A DNA stretch of 64,000 nucleotides from JAHRAW01 sp965243285. Lineage in GTDB: Bacteria; Pseudomonadota; Gammaproteobacteria; Arenicellales; Poriferihabitantaceae. The position numbers were made by a program, and so were the translations under genes. The DNA lies in assembly GCA_965243285.1 (NCBI GenBank), contig OZ251537.1, positions 1,426,001 to 1,490,000 of the forward strand. Direction: 5' to 3'. The notes under the pieces were generated by a model that was not told the origin of the DNA, searched no databases, and saw only the letters and a list, made by a program, of their open reading frames with translations. This document shows positions 37,874-46,886 of the stretch, piece by piece. How positions within the stretch are numbered: position 1 is the first letter of the stretch; every line of letters begins with the position of its first letter.

Positions 37874-39034
37874 ATGCCGCGTCATAACCCCCACGCTATG
37901 CCGAATGCGCGGCGGTGGCTGCTCAATACGCCGATTCATCGTGGCTCTACGGTGGCTTTTTCCAGCGTCGAAGAATTCGACCGGGCACGCCACGAACATG
38001 GCACTAAGGGCGCGTTGATATACGGCACCATGGGCACGCCGACCACCTTTGCGCTGGAGGATTTGCTGGCGGAAATGGAAGGCGGCTATGGCGGGCTGGC
38101 GGTATCTTCTGGGTTGGCGGCGGTTACCACCGCCTTGCTCGCCTTTGTCGGCGCCGGCGACCACCTGCTGATGACCGACGCGGTGTATTGGCCGACGCGA
38201 AAATTCTGCGATGGCATGTTGCGCCGCATGGGTGTCGAAACCACCTATTATGATCCGCAAATCGGCGCCGGCATCGCGGCGTTGTTGCGCCCCAATACGC
38301 GTTGTATTTTTATGGAGTCGCCGGCTTCGCTGACCTTCGAGGTGCAAGATGCCGCAGCCATCGCGGCCGTGGCGACGGCTAAAAACATCACCACCATTTT
38401 GGACAACACATGGGGTAGCGCGTATTTTTTCAAGCCGCTGCAGCACGGCGTGAATGTGTCGGTCATCGCCGGCACCAAATATTTACTCGGCTATGGCGAT
38501 GCGTTGCTCGGGCTGATGGTCGCCGATGCGGCGCATTACTCGGCGCTGCGGGCTTGCCGCACCGCCTTGGGGCAATGCGCCTCGCCGGAGGATATTTATC
38601 TCGCCCTGCGCGGCGCGAAAACATTGAGCGTGCGCTTAGAGCACCACCAGCGCAGCGCCATGGCGATAGCGCGCTGGTTGCAAAATCACCCCGATGTCAT
38701 CCGCGTGCTGTATCCGCCGCTGCCGTCGGCGCCGGGCAATGATTTGTGGCGGCGGGATTTCACCGGCGCCGCCAGTTTGTTTTCCATCGAAGTAGCGCGT
38801 CGCAGCCCGGCGGCGTTAGCGGCGTTTTTAGACGGCTTGGCGATATTTTCCATCGGCGCGAGTTGGGGCGGATGCGATAGTTTGGCGCTGCCCGCCGAGC
38901 CGAAGGCGTGGCGCACCGCCACCCCGTGGACCTCAGATGCGCAGTTAATTCGCCTGCACATCGGGCTAGAAAATGTCGATGAGTTGAAAAAAGACCTCGC
39001 CGCCGGCCTGTCGCGCTATCGCAACCATGCTTGA
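37874..39034 (+). CDS. metC: Cystathionine beta-lyase
   Basis: This 386-residue Cys/Met-metabolism PLP enzyme has the PLP Lys202 in VIAGTKYLLGYGD, LDNTWGSAYFF before it, and the early YGTMGTPTTFALED typical of MetC, which cleaves cystathionine to homocysteine. The SIGASWGGCDSL segment near the C-terminus also fits MetC. A cystathionine gamma-synthase relative is less likely. The gap 37709-37873 after res shows only minor AAATCG repeats. Three copies of a 15-bp repeat cover the stop codon. Confidence 0.9.
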   Translation: MPRHNPHAMPNARRWLLNTPIHRGSTVAFSSVEEFDRARHEHGTKGALIYGTMGTPTTFALEDLLAEMEGGYGGLAVSSGLAAVTTALLAFVGAGDHLLMTDAVYWPTRKFCDGMLRRMGVETTYYDPQIGAGIAALLRPNTRCIFMESPASLTFEVQDAAAIAAVATAKNITTILDNTWGSAYFFKPLQHGVNVSVIAGTKYLLGYGDALLGLMVADAAHYSALRACRTALGQCASPEDIYLALRGAKTLSVRLEHHQRSAMAIARWLQNHPDVIRVLYPPLPSAPGNDLWRRDFTGAASLFSIEVARRSPAALAAFLDGLAIFSIGASWGGCDSLALPAEPKAWRTATPWTSDAQLIRLHIGLENVDELKKDLAAGLSRYRNHA

Positions 39035-39070
39035 ATGTGTATGGCTTGAATGCGCATGGTTTGAATGCGC
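39027..39070. repeat. 15-bp tandem repeat over the metC stop codon
   Basis: Units ATGCTTGAATGTGT, ATGGCTTGAATGCGC and ATGGTTTGAATGCGC lie head to tail, with the metC TGA (39032-39034) in the first unit. Confidence 0.8.
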
Positions 39071-39089
39071 TAGCGTCGCGGTACTCGAC

Positions 39090-39278
39090 ATTTAAATGAG
39101 ATGAAGGGCTATTTAAATGACTCGAGTAAAATTTAAATGGATAGGCTATTTAAATTAGCCAATCGAAATTAGGCATTTAAATTAGGCAATTTAAATTAGC
39201 CAATCGAAATTTAAATGACTGAATTTGCCATTTAAATTAACCCAGCGAAATTTAAATACCATAAATCGCTATTTAAAT
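39090..39278. promoter_or_regulatory. Array of ten ATTTAAAT palindromes spaced ~20 bp
   Basis: The 8-bp palindrome ATTTAAAT starts at 39090, 39111, 39131, 39148, 39175, 39189, 39209, 39230, 39250 and 39271. The mean spacing is 20.1 bp, close to two turns of the helix, so all sites would lie near one face of the DNA. The last copy overlaps the possible start codon at 39277 of the phosphomannomutase gene. It may be a protein-binding array, or a product of tandem duplication around the start. Between palindromes the sequence also partly repeats (AGCCAATCGAAAT). Confidence 0.75.
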
Positions 39279-39318
39279 GAATCATCCCCTTCGAACTCCC
39301 CATGTTTTTCGCCGCCCG

Positions 39319-40731
39319 ATGAGTTTCCCCCACCCCATTTTCAAAGCGTACGACATTCGCGGCGTGGTCGATAGCGCGGACGCATCATCCAATTTGAGCG
39401 AACATTTGGCGCAGCGCATCGGCCAAGCCTTGGGCAGTGCGGCGTTAGCGCATGGGTGTGGGGAGTTTGTTATCGGGCGCGATGGGCGTGTCAGTGGGCC
39501 GCGCATGGCCGCTGCGGTGGCTGACGGCGTGCGCGCCAGCGGCTGCGATGTTATCGACATCGGCATGGCGCCGACGCCGACGCTGTATTTCGCCGCCGCC
39601 CAGCACGGCGGCAGCGGCGCGCAAATCACTGCCAGCCACAACCCACCGCAGTACAACGGGCTGAAAATGATGCTCGCCGGCACGCCGATATTCGGCGCTG
39701 GCATCCAAGCCCTCAAGGCGCGCGTCATTGATGGGGATGTCGTCCACGGCGCCGGCGCGCTACGCAGCGAAGACGCATTGGCGGCCTACGGCGCGGCGCT
39801 TTTGGCGGATATAAACTTGGCAAAAACCCCCGACATCCGCGCCCTAAAAGTGGTTATCGATTGCGGCAACGGCGTCGCCGGCGTCGCCGCGCCGAGCCTA
39901 TTGCGCGCCATCGGCTGCCAGGTCATCGAATTATTCTGCGAGGTGGACGGCACTTTTCCCAATCACCACCCCGACCCCAGCCAGCCGCAAAACTTGCAAG
40001 ATTTAATCGCCGCAGTGCGCCACCACGGCGCCGATTTCGGCATGGCTTTCGATGGCGATGGCGATCGCCTCGGCGTGGTATCCGGCGATGGCAGCATCGT
40101 ATGGCCGGATAGGCAGATGCATTTATTCGTGCGCGATATTTTGGCGCAGCGCCCCGGCGCCGAGATTATTTTCGATGTGAAATGCTCGCAAACCCTGCGC
40201 CGCGCCATCGAATCCCAAGGCGGCGTGGCCACCATGTGCAAAACCGGCCATTCCTTCATCAAACATAAATTGCGCCAAACCGGCGCCGCCTTCGCCGGCG
40301 AGATGAGCGGGCATCTGTATTTCAACGACCGCTGGGGCGGTTTTGACGATGGCATTTACGCCGCCGCGCGCTTGTGCGAATTGTTAGCTGGCGAACGCCG
40401 CACCCCGACGGAAGTATTCGCGGCGCTGCCGAACACCGTAAACACCCCGGAATTGTTAGCCGAGACCGCCGAGGGTGAGCAGCATGTGGTGCTAGACGAA
40501 TTGCGCGCCCAACTGGCCGCCACCGACCTGTTCGCCGATGCCGAGATTAGCCGCTTGGACGGCATCCGCGCCGATTTTGCCGATGGCTTCGGGCTGGTGC
40601 GCGCCTCGAACACCACGCCGGCGGTGAGTTTTCGCTTCGAAGCCGGCAGCGATGAGCAACTGGCGATGATTCAAGCGCGCTTTCGCGATTTATTGCGCGC
40701 CACCCGCCCGAATCTGCGCCTGCCGTTTTAG
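39319..40731 (+). CDS. Phosphomannomutase/phosphoglucomutase
   Basis: This alpha-D-phosphohexomutase of about 470 residues begins MSFPHPIFKAYDIRGVVD. Key sites are the phosphoserine loop QITASHNPPQYNG, the metal-binding loop AFDGDGDRLGVV, the sugar-specificity loop AGEMSGHLYFNDRW and a phosphate-binding RASNTTPAVSFRFEA. It interconverts the 1- and 6-phosphates of mannose or glucose for LPS or polysaccharide synthesis (AlgC/ManB type). An in-frame ATG at 39277 would add 14 residues (MNHPLRTPHVFRRP) and lies in the ATTTAAAT array; I prefer the ATG at 39319 because it matches the family N-terminus. Confidence 0.92.
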   Translation: MSFPHPIFKAYDIRGVVDSADASSNLSEHLAQRIGQALGSAALAHGCGEFVIGRDGRVSGPRMAAAVADGVRASGCDVIDIGMAPTPTLYFAAAQHGGSGAQITASHNPPQYNGLKMMLAGTPIFGAGIQALKARVIDGDVVHGAGALRSEDALAAYGAALLADINLAKTPDIRALKVVIDCGNGVAGVAAPSLLRAIGCQVIELFCEVDGTFPNHHPDPSQPQNLQDLIAAVRHHGADFGMAFDGDGDRLGVVSGDGSIVWPDRQMHLFVRDILAQRPGAEIIFDVKCSQTLRRAIESQGGVATMCKTGHSFIKHKLRQTGAAFAGEMSGHLYFNDRWGGFDDGIYAAARLCELLAGERRTPTEVFAALPNTVNTPELLAETAEGEQHVVLDELRAQLAATDLFADAEISRLDGIRADFADGFGLVRASNTTPAVSFRFEAGSDEQLAMIQARFRDLLRATRPNLRLPF

Positions 40732-40882
40732 CCGAGCGCCACCAGTGAGGGGGAGCAATCGATTCGGCCACAGGTTTTTATCGATATTTTGGCTGGCGCC
40801 GCCGGAGCGCCCCGTGCGGTCAAAAGCGCAGTGCCAAAAGCGCCCGAAAAAACATGTACATGTACATATACATATATATGAG
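40732..40882. other. Intergenic pmm/cysG, TGTACAT repeats
   Basis: This gap between convergent genes holds ACATGTACATGTACATATA and related alternations at about 40852-40879, similar to those at 8637-8672, and one ATTTAAAT at 40885-40892 on the cysG stop. No rho-independent terminator is evident. Confidence 0.4.
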
Positions 40883-42586
40883 TCATTTAAATGCACGCCC
40901 GCCGCTAAATGCACGCCCACCGTGTTCGCCCTCGAACCAGCGCAATTTTTGATGCAGCGACACCACCTGACCGACGATAAAAATGGTCGGCGCGTGAATG
41001 TCGTTTTCGGCCAGGGTGGCGGGCATGGCGGACAAAGTGCTGACATAAACCCGCTGCGCCAAGGTGGTGCCTTTTTCGATTAACGCCACCGGCGTATCGG
41101 CGGCTAAACCCGCGCCCTGCAATTGTTCGCAGATGAGGGGCAAGCCAGCCAGGCTCATATAAAACACCAAGGTTTGCATGGGCGCGACCAAAGATGACCA
41201 GTCGAGATTTACCCCGCCGTGTTGCAACTGGCCGGTGACGAAGCGCACCGATTGGGCGTGCTCGCGATGGGTTAACGGAATGCCGGCGTAGCAAGCGCAG
41301 CCGCTGGCGGCGGTGATGCCGGGAATCACCTGAAAGGGAATGCCGCAGCCGGCCAGGCGCTCGATTTCCTCGCCGCCGCGACCGAACACAAACGGGTCGC
41401 CGCCCTTGAGCCGCGCCACGCGCCGGCCCTGGCGTGCGTAGTCGATGAGCATTTGGTTGATGTCTTGCTGCGCGTGGGCGTGTGCGGCGCGGCGCTTGCC
41501 CACATAGACGCGCTGCGCGGCCGGGTTTATGCGCGCCAAAATGGGCCGGGCGACCAGGCGGTCGTACAACACCACTTCGGCTTGCTGCAATAATCGAAAG
41601 GCGCGCAGGGTTAATAAATCCGGGTCGCCGGGCCCGGCGCCGATGAGATACACCTCGCCGGTCGGGGCGGTTTGGGGGGCTTCCAGCGCGCCGCGCAGTA
41701 AATTTTCCGCGCCCGCCATATCGCCGGAAAAAACGCGCTCGGCCACCGCGCCCTGCAGCACATGCGCCCAAAATCGGCGTCGCGCGGTGACATCGGGGAT
41801 GGCGGCGCGGGCGCGGTGGCGAAAACGCCCGACCAACTGCGCCAGTTCGCCGTAGCCGGTGGGCACCATGGCATCGATGCGATGGCCGAGTAAGCGCGTC
41901 ACGGTCGGCGCGGCGGCGGCGCTGGCGATGCTGATGGTGAGCGGGTCGCGCTCCAGGGTGAGCGGAAATATCACATCGCCCAACGCGCCGTCGCTGGCGA
42001 CATTGACCAGCACCCCGGCGCGGCGGGCTTCGGCGGCGACGCGGCGGTTTAATGCGGCATCATCGGTGGCCGCGATTACCAGGGCGTAGGGGGAGGGGGT
42101 GGCGGTGCGCTCGCCGGCGGTGCGGGTGTCGATATTTGGGTCGATACGCTGGTCGATATTGCGGTCGATAGCGCGGTTATCGCCGGCAAAATCATCGTCG
42201 CCATCAGCGCCATCGCCACCGCCGGCAAAATCACCGTCGCCATCAGCGCTATCATCGCCACCGCCGGCAAAATCACCGTCGCCATCAGCGCCGTCGCCGG
42301 CGGTGCGGGTGTCGATATTTTGGTCGATATTGCGGTCGACATGCGGCCCAATATCCCCCCCGACACCCCCCTCGCCCACATCCCCCGCCACATACGCCCG
42401 GCGGCTAATCCCCCCGCCGCTTTCAGCGACCAATGCGCTCAGTTCCGTATCCACCGCCGGCGCTATCACATGCACCCATCCGCCGGCCGCTAACACCTGC
42501 CGGGCGCGTTTGGCGGCCACCTTGCCGCCGCCGATAATCAAGCAGCGGCGGGCGGTGAAATCATGGTGCAACGGCAAATATTTCAT
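40883..42586 (-). CDS. cysG: Siroheme synthase CysG with repeat insert
   Basis: This fused enzyme makes siroheme from uroporphyrinogen III. The N-terminal precorrin-2 dehydrogenase/ferrochelatase has CLIIGGGKVAAKRARQVL; the C-terminal SUMT domain has VYLIGAGPGDPDLLTLRA, RLKGGDPFVFGRGGEE and GITAASGCACYAGIPLTHR. At 567 residues it is about 100 longer than E. coli CysG (457). The excess is an Asp/Gly-rich repeat at about residues 70-163 (DGDGDFAGGGD units, IDxNIDTRTAG at both ends) inside the first Rossmann domain. The frame is kept, so the protein may fold with an extruded loop. Confidence 0.92.
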   Translation of the reverse strand: MKYLPLHHDFTARRCLIIGGGKVAAKRARQVLAAGGWVHVIAPAVDTELSALVAESGGGISRRAYVAGDVGEGGVGGDIGPHVDRNIDQNIDTRTAGDGADGDGDFAGGGDDSADGDGDFAGGGDGADGDDDFAGDNRAIDRNIDQRIDPNIDTRTAGERTATPSPYALVIAATDDAALNRRVAAEARRAGVLVNVASDGALGDVIFPLTLERDPLTISIASAAAAPTVTRLLGHRIDAMVPTGYGELAQLVGRFRHRARAAIPDVTARRRFWAHVLQGAVAERVFSGDMAGAENLLRGALEAPQTAPTGEVYLIGAGPGDPDLLTLRAFRLLQQAEVVLYDRLVARPILARINPAAQRVYVGKRRAAHAHAQQDINQMLIDYARQGRRVARLKGGDPFVFGRGGEEIERLAGCGIPFQVIPGITAASGCACYAGIPLTHREHAQSVRFVTGQLQHGGVNLDWSSLVAPMQTLVFYMSLAGLPLICEQLQGAGLAADTPVALIEKGTTLAQRVYVSTLSAMPATLAENDIHAPTIFIVGQVVSLHQKLRWFEGEHGGRAFSGGRAFK

Positions 42587-42813
42587 CGCGCCAGCCCCTT
42601 ACGGCGGGTTGATTAACGGCAACGGCGCGATGATTTTAGCCCACCGCTCAGCGCCGCCGCGCCCATAAAACCGCGGCCGTAAAACCCGCTACAATAGCCC
42701 CGAAGCCCGCAGTAGAATCGCCGCGTTGCTTAGAGCATCGAGCGCTCGGCGGTTGCTCGGGTTACTTAGAACATCTCACTAATTCACCAACTTACGACCA
42801 GAGGCATTGCATC
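42587..42813. other. Divergent intergenic cysG/NCS1 permease
   Basis: This gap between divergent genes should hold both promoters. A TACAAT at 42690-42695 could be a -10 element for the permease, though no good -35 is seen. An imperfect repeat GTTGCTTAGAGCATC / GGTTACTTAGAACATC lies near 42725-42776. A ribosome site AGAGG precedes the ATG at 42814. Confidence 0.35.
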
Positions 42814-44229
42814 ATGACCGAAATCACCAATCGCGACCCACGCCTGTATAACGATGACCTCGCCCCCACTCCGGCGGCGGCGAAAAATTGGGGCTGGTTC
42901 GAAATTTTCAATGTGTGGGCGAATGATGTGCAGAGTTTGTTCGGCTACACCCTCGCCGCATCGCTGTTTTTGACCGCCGGCTTAAATGGCTGGGCGGTAT
43001 TCGCCGCGATTATTTTGGCCGGCTTCTTCATCATGTGGCTGGTCAATCTATCGGGCGCGCCCAGCGTCAAGCATGGCATCCCGTACCCCGTGTTCGCGCG
43101 CCTCAGTATGGGCGTGTTCGGCGCCAATTTCCCGGCCATGGTGCGCGGCCTGGTGGCCATTTTTTGGTATGGCGCGCAAACCTTTTTCGCCTCCACGGCG
43201 GTGGATTTGCTGCTGAAATCCTTCCTCGACATCAACAGCGGCAACCTGATTCTCGGCATGACCGAGACCGGCCTGCTGGCGTTGGCGTTGGTGGCGGGCT
43301 TCCAAATCTACCTATTTTGGAACGGCATCGACCTCATCCGCCGCTTCTTGAATTTCGCCGGCCCGGCGGTATACGCCGTCATGATTTTGCTGATGGTGGT
43401 TATCTGGGTCAAAGCCGGCGGTGGGTTGTTGGCAGAAGCCGGCAAAATCTTCAGCGGCGGCAGCAACGATGGCTGGGTTATCGCATTTTTCACCGTATTT
43501 GGCACTATGGTGGCGTATTTTGCCGCCGTGGTCATCAATTTCGGTGACTTCTCGCGCTTCGTCAATAGCGAGTCGCAAATGCGCTTAGGCAACCTGCTCG
43601 GCTTGCCGCTGAACATCGCGGTCTTCTCCTTCATCGCGCTGATGATAACCGCCGGCGCGGTGGTGGTATTCGGCGAGGCGCTGACCAACCCCACCGAAAT
43701 GGTGGATAAAGTCGATAACCTGTGGCTCACCATCGTGGCCGCGTTCGCCTTTTTCACCGCCACTGTTGGCATCAACATGGTGGCGAACTTCGTGCCGCCA
43801 GCGTATGACTTGGCAAACTTGGCGCCGAGCAAAATCACCTTCCGTATCGGTGGTTTGATCACCGCCGTCATCGGCGTCATTTTGGCCGTGCTGTGGGTTT
43901 CGGTCATCTCCAAAATCGGCATCTTCGGTTTCGTCAACACCTTAGGCGCCGTATTAGCGCCAGTGTACGGAATCATGATGGTGGATTACTACATCATCAA
44001 AAAACAAGAAATCGACATCCAGCAATTATTTTCCGCCGAGCCAGGTGGTAAATATTATTACCAAAGCGGCTGGAATATCCGCGCCCTTATCGCCTTTGCC
44101 ATCGCCGCCATTTTCGCGGTGGCCACGGTGTGGTATCCGCCGTTAGGCGTCCTGCAGGGCTTTGGGTGGATCATCGGCGCCGCCTTAGGCGCGGGCTTGC
44201 ACCTCGCCATTTCTTCCGGCAAGTCATAG
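42814..44229 (+). CDS. NCS1-family nucleobase permease (cytosine/purine type)
   Basis: This 471-residue, roughly 12-helix inner-membrane transporter has the NCS1 hallmarks: NDVQSLFGYTLAASLF in helix 1, GIPYPVFARLSMGVFGANFPA, and a central segment NFGDFSRFV. NCS1 symporters take up cytosine, purines, hydantoins or related compounds with a cation; the substrate is not decidable here. A strong terminator follows at 44272-44307. No pathway genes for a nucleobase lie beside it. Confidence 0.9.
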   Translation: MTEITNRDPRLYNDDLAPTPAAAKNWGWFEIFNVWANDVQSLFGYTLAASLFLTAGLNGWAVFAAIILAGFFIMWLVNLSGAPSVKHGIPYPVFARLSMGVFGANFPAMVRGLVAIFWYGAQTFFASTAVDLLLKSFLDINSGNLILGMTETGLLALALVAGFQIYLFWNGIDLIRRFLNFAGPAVYAVMILLMVVIWVKAGGGLLAEAGKIFSGGSNDGWVIAFFTVFGTMVAYFAAVVINFGDFSRFVNSESQMRLGNLLGLPLNIAVFSFIALMITAGAVVVFGEALTNPTEMVDKVDNLWLTIVAAFAFFTATVGINMVANFVPPAYDLANLAPSKITFRIGGLITAVIGVILAVLWVSVISKIGIFGFVNTLGAVLAPVYGIMMVDYYIIKKQEIDIQQLFSAEPGGKYYYQSGWNIRALIAFAIAAIFAVATVWYPPLGVLQGFGWIIGAALGAGLHLAISSGKS

Positions 44230-44271
44230 CGCCCGCAGTCGCCGCCATCGATAATCGATGGTGGTAGTACA

Positions 44272-44307
44272 CGCCGCCGCCGAGCAATCAGCGGCGGCGT
44301 TTTTTTT
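44272..44307 (+). terminator. Rho-independent terminator after the permease
   Basis: CGCCGCCGC (44272-44280) pairs with GCGGCGGCG (44291-44299) around CGAGCAATCA and is followed by T8 (44300-44307). The vsr ATG follows the T run with no spacer. Confidence 0.92.
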
Positions 44308-44832
44308 ATGCTCGACACCCTATCGAAGTCACAGCGCTCGCGGGTGATGAGCCGCGTGCGCGGCCAGCACACCAAGCCGGAGGTGGCAGTGCGAATGTTG
44401 TTGCATCGGCGCGGTTTGCGCTTTCGCATCGGCGGCCGCGGCTTGCCGGGCAAGCCCGATATCGTTTGCCCCAAGCATGGCGCGGTGATTTTTGTGCACG
44501 GCTGTTTTTGGCACATGCACGCCGGCTGCCGAGGGGCGCGCATGCCAGCGAACAACACGGCGTACTGGGAAAGCAAACTGCGCGCCAATCGCGCCCGCGA
44601 TAAAACCAACCACGCGGCGTTGAAAAAAGCCGGCTGGAAAGTGCTCACGGTATGGGAATGCGAAGTGATGAAGGGCCCGAACAGCGTCGTCGATAGCATA
44701 CTCCGCGCGCTGAATTTGCCGCTGAAAACTCACTATGATTTGCGCTTGGATGATGCCGCGGTCTTGAAAATCGCCGAACAAAGAAGCCGCTATTTGATCG
44801 CCGCCGGCGACCAAAAAAGGCGCATCTCCTGA
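44308..44832 (+). CDS. vsr: Very short patch repair endonuclease (Vsr)
   Basis: This 174-residue mismatch endonuclease has SQRSRVMSRVRGQHTKPEV, the core LPGKPDIVCPKHGAVIFVHGCFWH (quoted as LPGKPDIV and VHGCFWHMH) with the catalytic Asp of PDIV, and KVLTVWECEV near the end. Vsr nicks at T:G mismatches left by deamination of 5-methylcytosine and normally accompanies a cytosine-5 methylase, none of which is in the window. Its ATG comes immediately after the T tract of the upstream terminator, so no Shine-Dalgarno exists; translation may be leaderless, or start at the internal ATG 44347. Confidence 0.92.
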   Translation: MLDTLSKSQRSRVMSRVRGQHTKPEVAVRMLLHRRGLRFRIGGRGLPGKPDIVCPKHGAVIFVHGCFWHMHAGCRGARMPANNTAYWESKLRANRARDKTNHAALKKAGWKVLTVWECEVMKGPNSVVDSILRALNLPLKTHYDLRLDDAAVLKIAEQRSRYLIAAGDQKRRIS

Positions 44833-44982
44833 GTCCGTCGCGGCTTGGTCGGCCGGGCAAGGCTCGTGCTATTCGCCGGTAAACTGCCTTAGACCACCGC
44901 CGTCTGGTGAATCCCGCAACAACCGCGCTTTGGGCGCGCCTGTTTCGCGGACCGCCTAAGCCCCATCCATAGCATAAAGCCG
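44833..44982. other. Intergenic vsr to DMT transporter
   Basis: This 150-bp GC-rich gap has small hairpin potential (CAGACGGCGGTGGTCTAAGG on the minus strand; GCGCTTTGGGCGC near 44929). No gene or recognised riboswitch is seen. Confidence 0.3.
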
Positions 44983-45831
44983 ATGGCAACCCACCTCATC
45001 TTCATCGTGTTACTGGCGGCGTTTTTTCATGCGATATGGAATGCCGCAGTAAAAAGCGGCGGCGACAAACTACTGTCCATCGCCGGCATACAAATCGCCA
45101 GCGTGGCGCTGGTGCTGCCGCTCACCCTCGTGGTGGGGCTGCCGAGCGCCGCCAGTTGGCCCTATTTGCTCATCTCCGCGGCCCTGCATTTGGGCTATTA
45201 CCTGTGCCTGGCGAGCGCCTATCGGTATGGCGATTTCGCCCAGGTCTACCCGGTAGCGCGAGGCAGCGCGCCGATTTTGGTCACCCTAGTCGGCGTTTTT
45301 GTGCTGCACGAAGCCCTCGGCGGCGTGCAGTTGTTAGCCATCGCCGGCGTGGTCGGCGGCATCATGATTTTCGCCTCGCGCCGCTTGGGCGCCGCGCGCC
45401 ATCAGCGCCAAGCATTGTGGAGCGCGTTAGCCACCGCCGGCTTCATCGGCGCCTACACGCTGGCCGACGGCGTCGGCGGCCGCCTCTCGGCCAACATCCC
45501 CGGCTATATGGTGTGGATGTCCATCTTAGATGGCGTACCGCTGGTGCTATACGCGATATATCGCCGCTCATGGCAGGCCGTGCGCGCCCTAAAATCCACC
45601 TGGCGCATTAGCGTATTAGGCGCCGTATTATCCTCCGCCGCCTACTGGATAGTGGTGTGGGCCATGACCCAAGCCCCCATCCCCCTCGTCTCCGCCCTGC
45701 GCGAAACCTCAGTCATCATCGCCGCCCTAATCGGCGCCTACTACTTCAAAGAACCCGCCGGCAAACGCCGCATCGTCGCCTCCATCGTTATTTTTGTTAG
45801 CATAGCCGCACTTGGCTGGTCGGAATCTTGA
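44983..45831 (+). CDS. EamA/DMT-family transporter
   Basis: This 282-residue protein has ten predicted membrane helices in two EamA repeats: the first begins HLIFIVLLAAFFHAIWNAAVK with YRYGDFAQVYPVARGSAPI, and the second begins ALATAGFIGAYTLADGVGG with PLVSALRETSVIIAALIGAYYFKE. DMT exporters move amino acids and other metabolites; the substrate is unknown. Its last 15 bp (GGTCGGAATCTTGA) are repeated at 46269-46282 as part of a local duplication. Confidence 0.88.
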   Translation: MATHLIFIVLLAAFFHAIWNAAVKSGGDKLLSIAGIQIASVALVLPLTLVVGLPSAASWPYLLISAALHLGYYLCLASAYRYGDFAQVYPVARGSAPILVTLVGVFVLHEALGGVQLLAIAGVVGGIMIFASRRLGAARHQRQALWSALATAGFIGAYTLADGVGGRLSANIPGYMVWMSILDGVPLVLYAIYRRSWQAVRALKSTWRISVLGAVLSSAAYWIVVWAMTQAPIPLVSALRETSVIIAALIGAYYFKEPAGKRRIVASIVIFVSIAALGWSES

Positions 45832-45923
45832 TACCGATGCCGATGGTGATTCTGCAAGTGATTCGATAGATTATAGTATTGCGATGTTGCCCTTTAACTT
45901 CCACTCATCATGAGAATTCAGCC

Positions 45924-46200
45924 ATGAAGAAGAATCCAGCCATGAAGAAGAATCCAGCCATGAAAACCACCATCAAAATGTGTGCGATAACCGCTGTGGT
46001 GATTCTGCTCAGCGGCTGCATCAACATTCCGTTCGTCTGATTTTGTCGAACAAGTGCCGGCGAACTGACCGCCGAGACTGGCCAAGAAGCCGGTTTCCGG
46101 CAAGTCGGCTCGCGGTCCATCGCCCATAGCGCGTCGCGGCGAGGAATAACGCCTTCGGCGTGACGCGGCTGGACATCATCAGCCTGGCGTAAGGGTGGTT
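45924..46200 (+). pseudogene. Chimeric pseudogene: lipoprotein start joined to a dehydrogenase fragment
   Basis: Tandem 18-bp units (GCCATGAAGAAGAATCCA twice, then GCCATGAAAACC) give a start with MKKNPAMKKNPAMKTT, a lipoprotein signal ending VVILLSGC (lipobox) and a stop at 46038-46040 caused by one extra base relative to the intact paralogue at 46373. From 46061 the sequence switches to a degenerate copy of the dimethylglycine dehydrogenase gene (compare 47278-47431), with an internal deletion of about 35 bp, ending near 46192. The stretch 45818-46040 is a duplicate of 46268-46450. Nothing here should be functional. Confidence 0.8.
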
Positions 46201-46372
46201 GTATCTTGCGGTGGTTATCGATATGTATCCCCGTCATCTTTGCCAGCATCGCCAGCATCGCCTAGGGTGGTCGGAATCTTGAGGGTGATTCGAGAGTGAT
46301 TCCGCGGCTGATTCGATGGATTGTAGTATTGCGATGTTGCTCTTCAATTTCACTTCTCATGAGAATTCAGCG

Positions 46373-46834
46373 ATGAAAACTACGACCAAAATATGCGCAA
46401 TAATCGCCCTAGCGAGCATGCTCATCGGTTGCGGCGTCCCGTTTATCGATTTTGCCGAAAAAGCGCCGCCGCCCAAGCGCGTGACGCCAGCGTGGTCGAG
46501 CAATTTCTCAGCCACCCAACAAAAAGCCGTGCAAGGCGATGCGGAAGCGCAATACCAACTGGCGACCATGTATGAAAATGGCGAGGGCACGGCAAAAGAC
46601 TATCGGCAGGCTCTTCGCTGGCATCGTCAATCCGCCGGACAGGGATTCTTGCCAGCCAAGTATGAGTTAGGGGTCATGATCGCGCTCGGCATCGGCACCG
46701 TTGCGCAACAAGAAGACGGCGTAATCATGCTCACCAAAGCCGCCAACCAAGGTTTTGACCCCTACTCGACATCGTGCACAGCGCAGTATCGAGGGAAGAC
46801 CTATGTCTACGCCAAGTGCTGGGGCGCTCGATGA
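46373..46834 (+). CDS. Sel1-repeat lipoprotein
   Basis: This 153-residue protein has a type II signal peptide ending ASMLIGCG (lipobox Cys about residue 20) and at least two Sel1-like repeats: AQYQLATMYENGEGTAKDYRQALRWHRQSA and AKYELGVMIALGIGTVAQQ (quoted in part as AEAQYQLATMYENGEG). Sel1/TPR-like repeats mediate protein contacts. It is probably anchored in the outer membrane facing the periplasm. Start ATG 46373 is chosen over an upstream in-frame ATG because it begins the signal peptide. A pseudogenised paralogue lies just upstream. Confidence 0.85.
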   Translation: MKTTTKICAIIALASMLIGCGVPFIDFAEKAPPPKRVTPAWSSNFSATQQKAVQGDAEAQYQLATMYENGEGTAKDYRQALRWHRQSAGQGFLPAKYELGVMIALGIGTVAQQEDGVIMLTKAANQGFDPYSTSCTAQYRGKTYVYAKCWGAR

Positions 46835-46886
46835 AGCGGCTTGCAGCGGGCTTGGGATGCTCTAATCATGTCCGCTAATTCATGCC

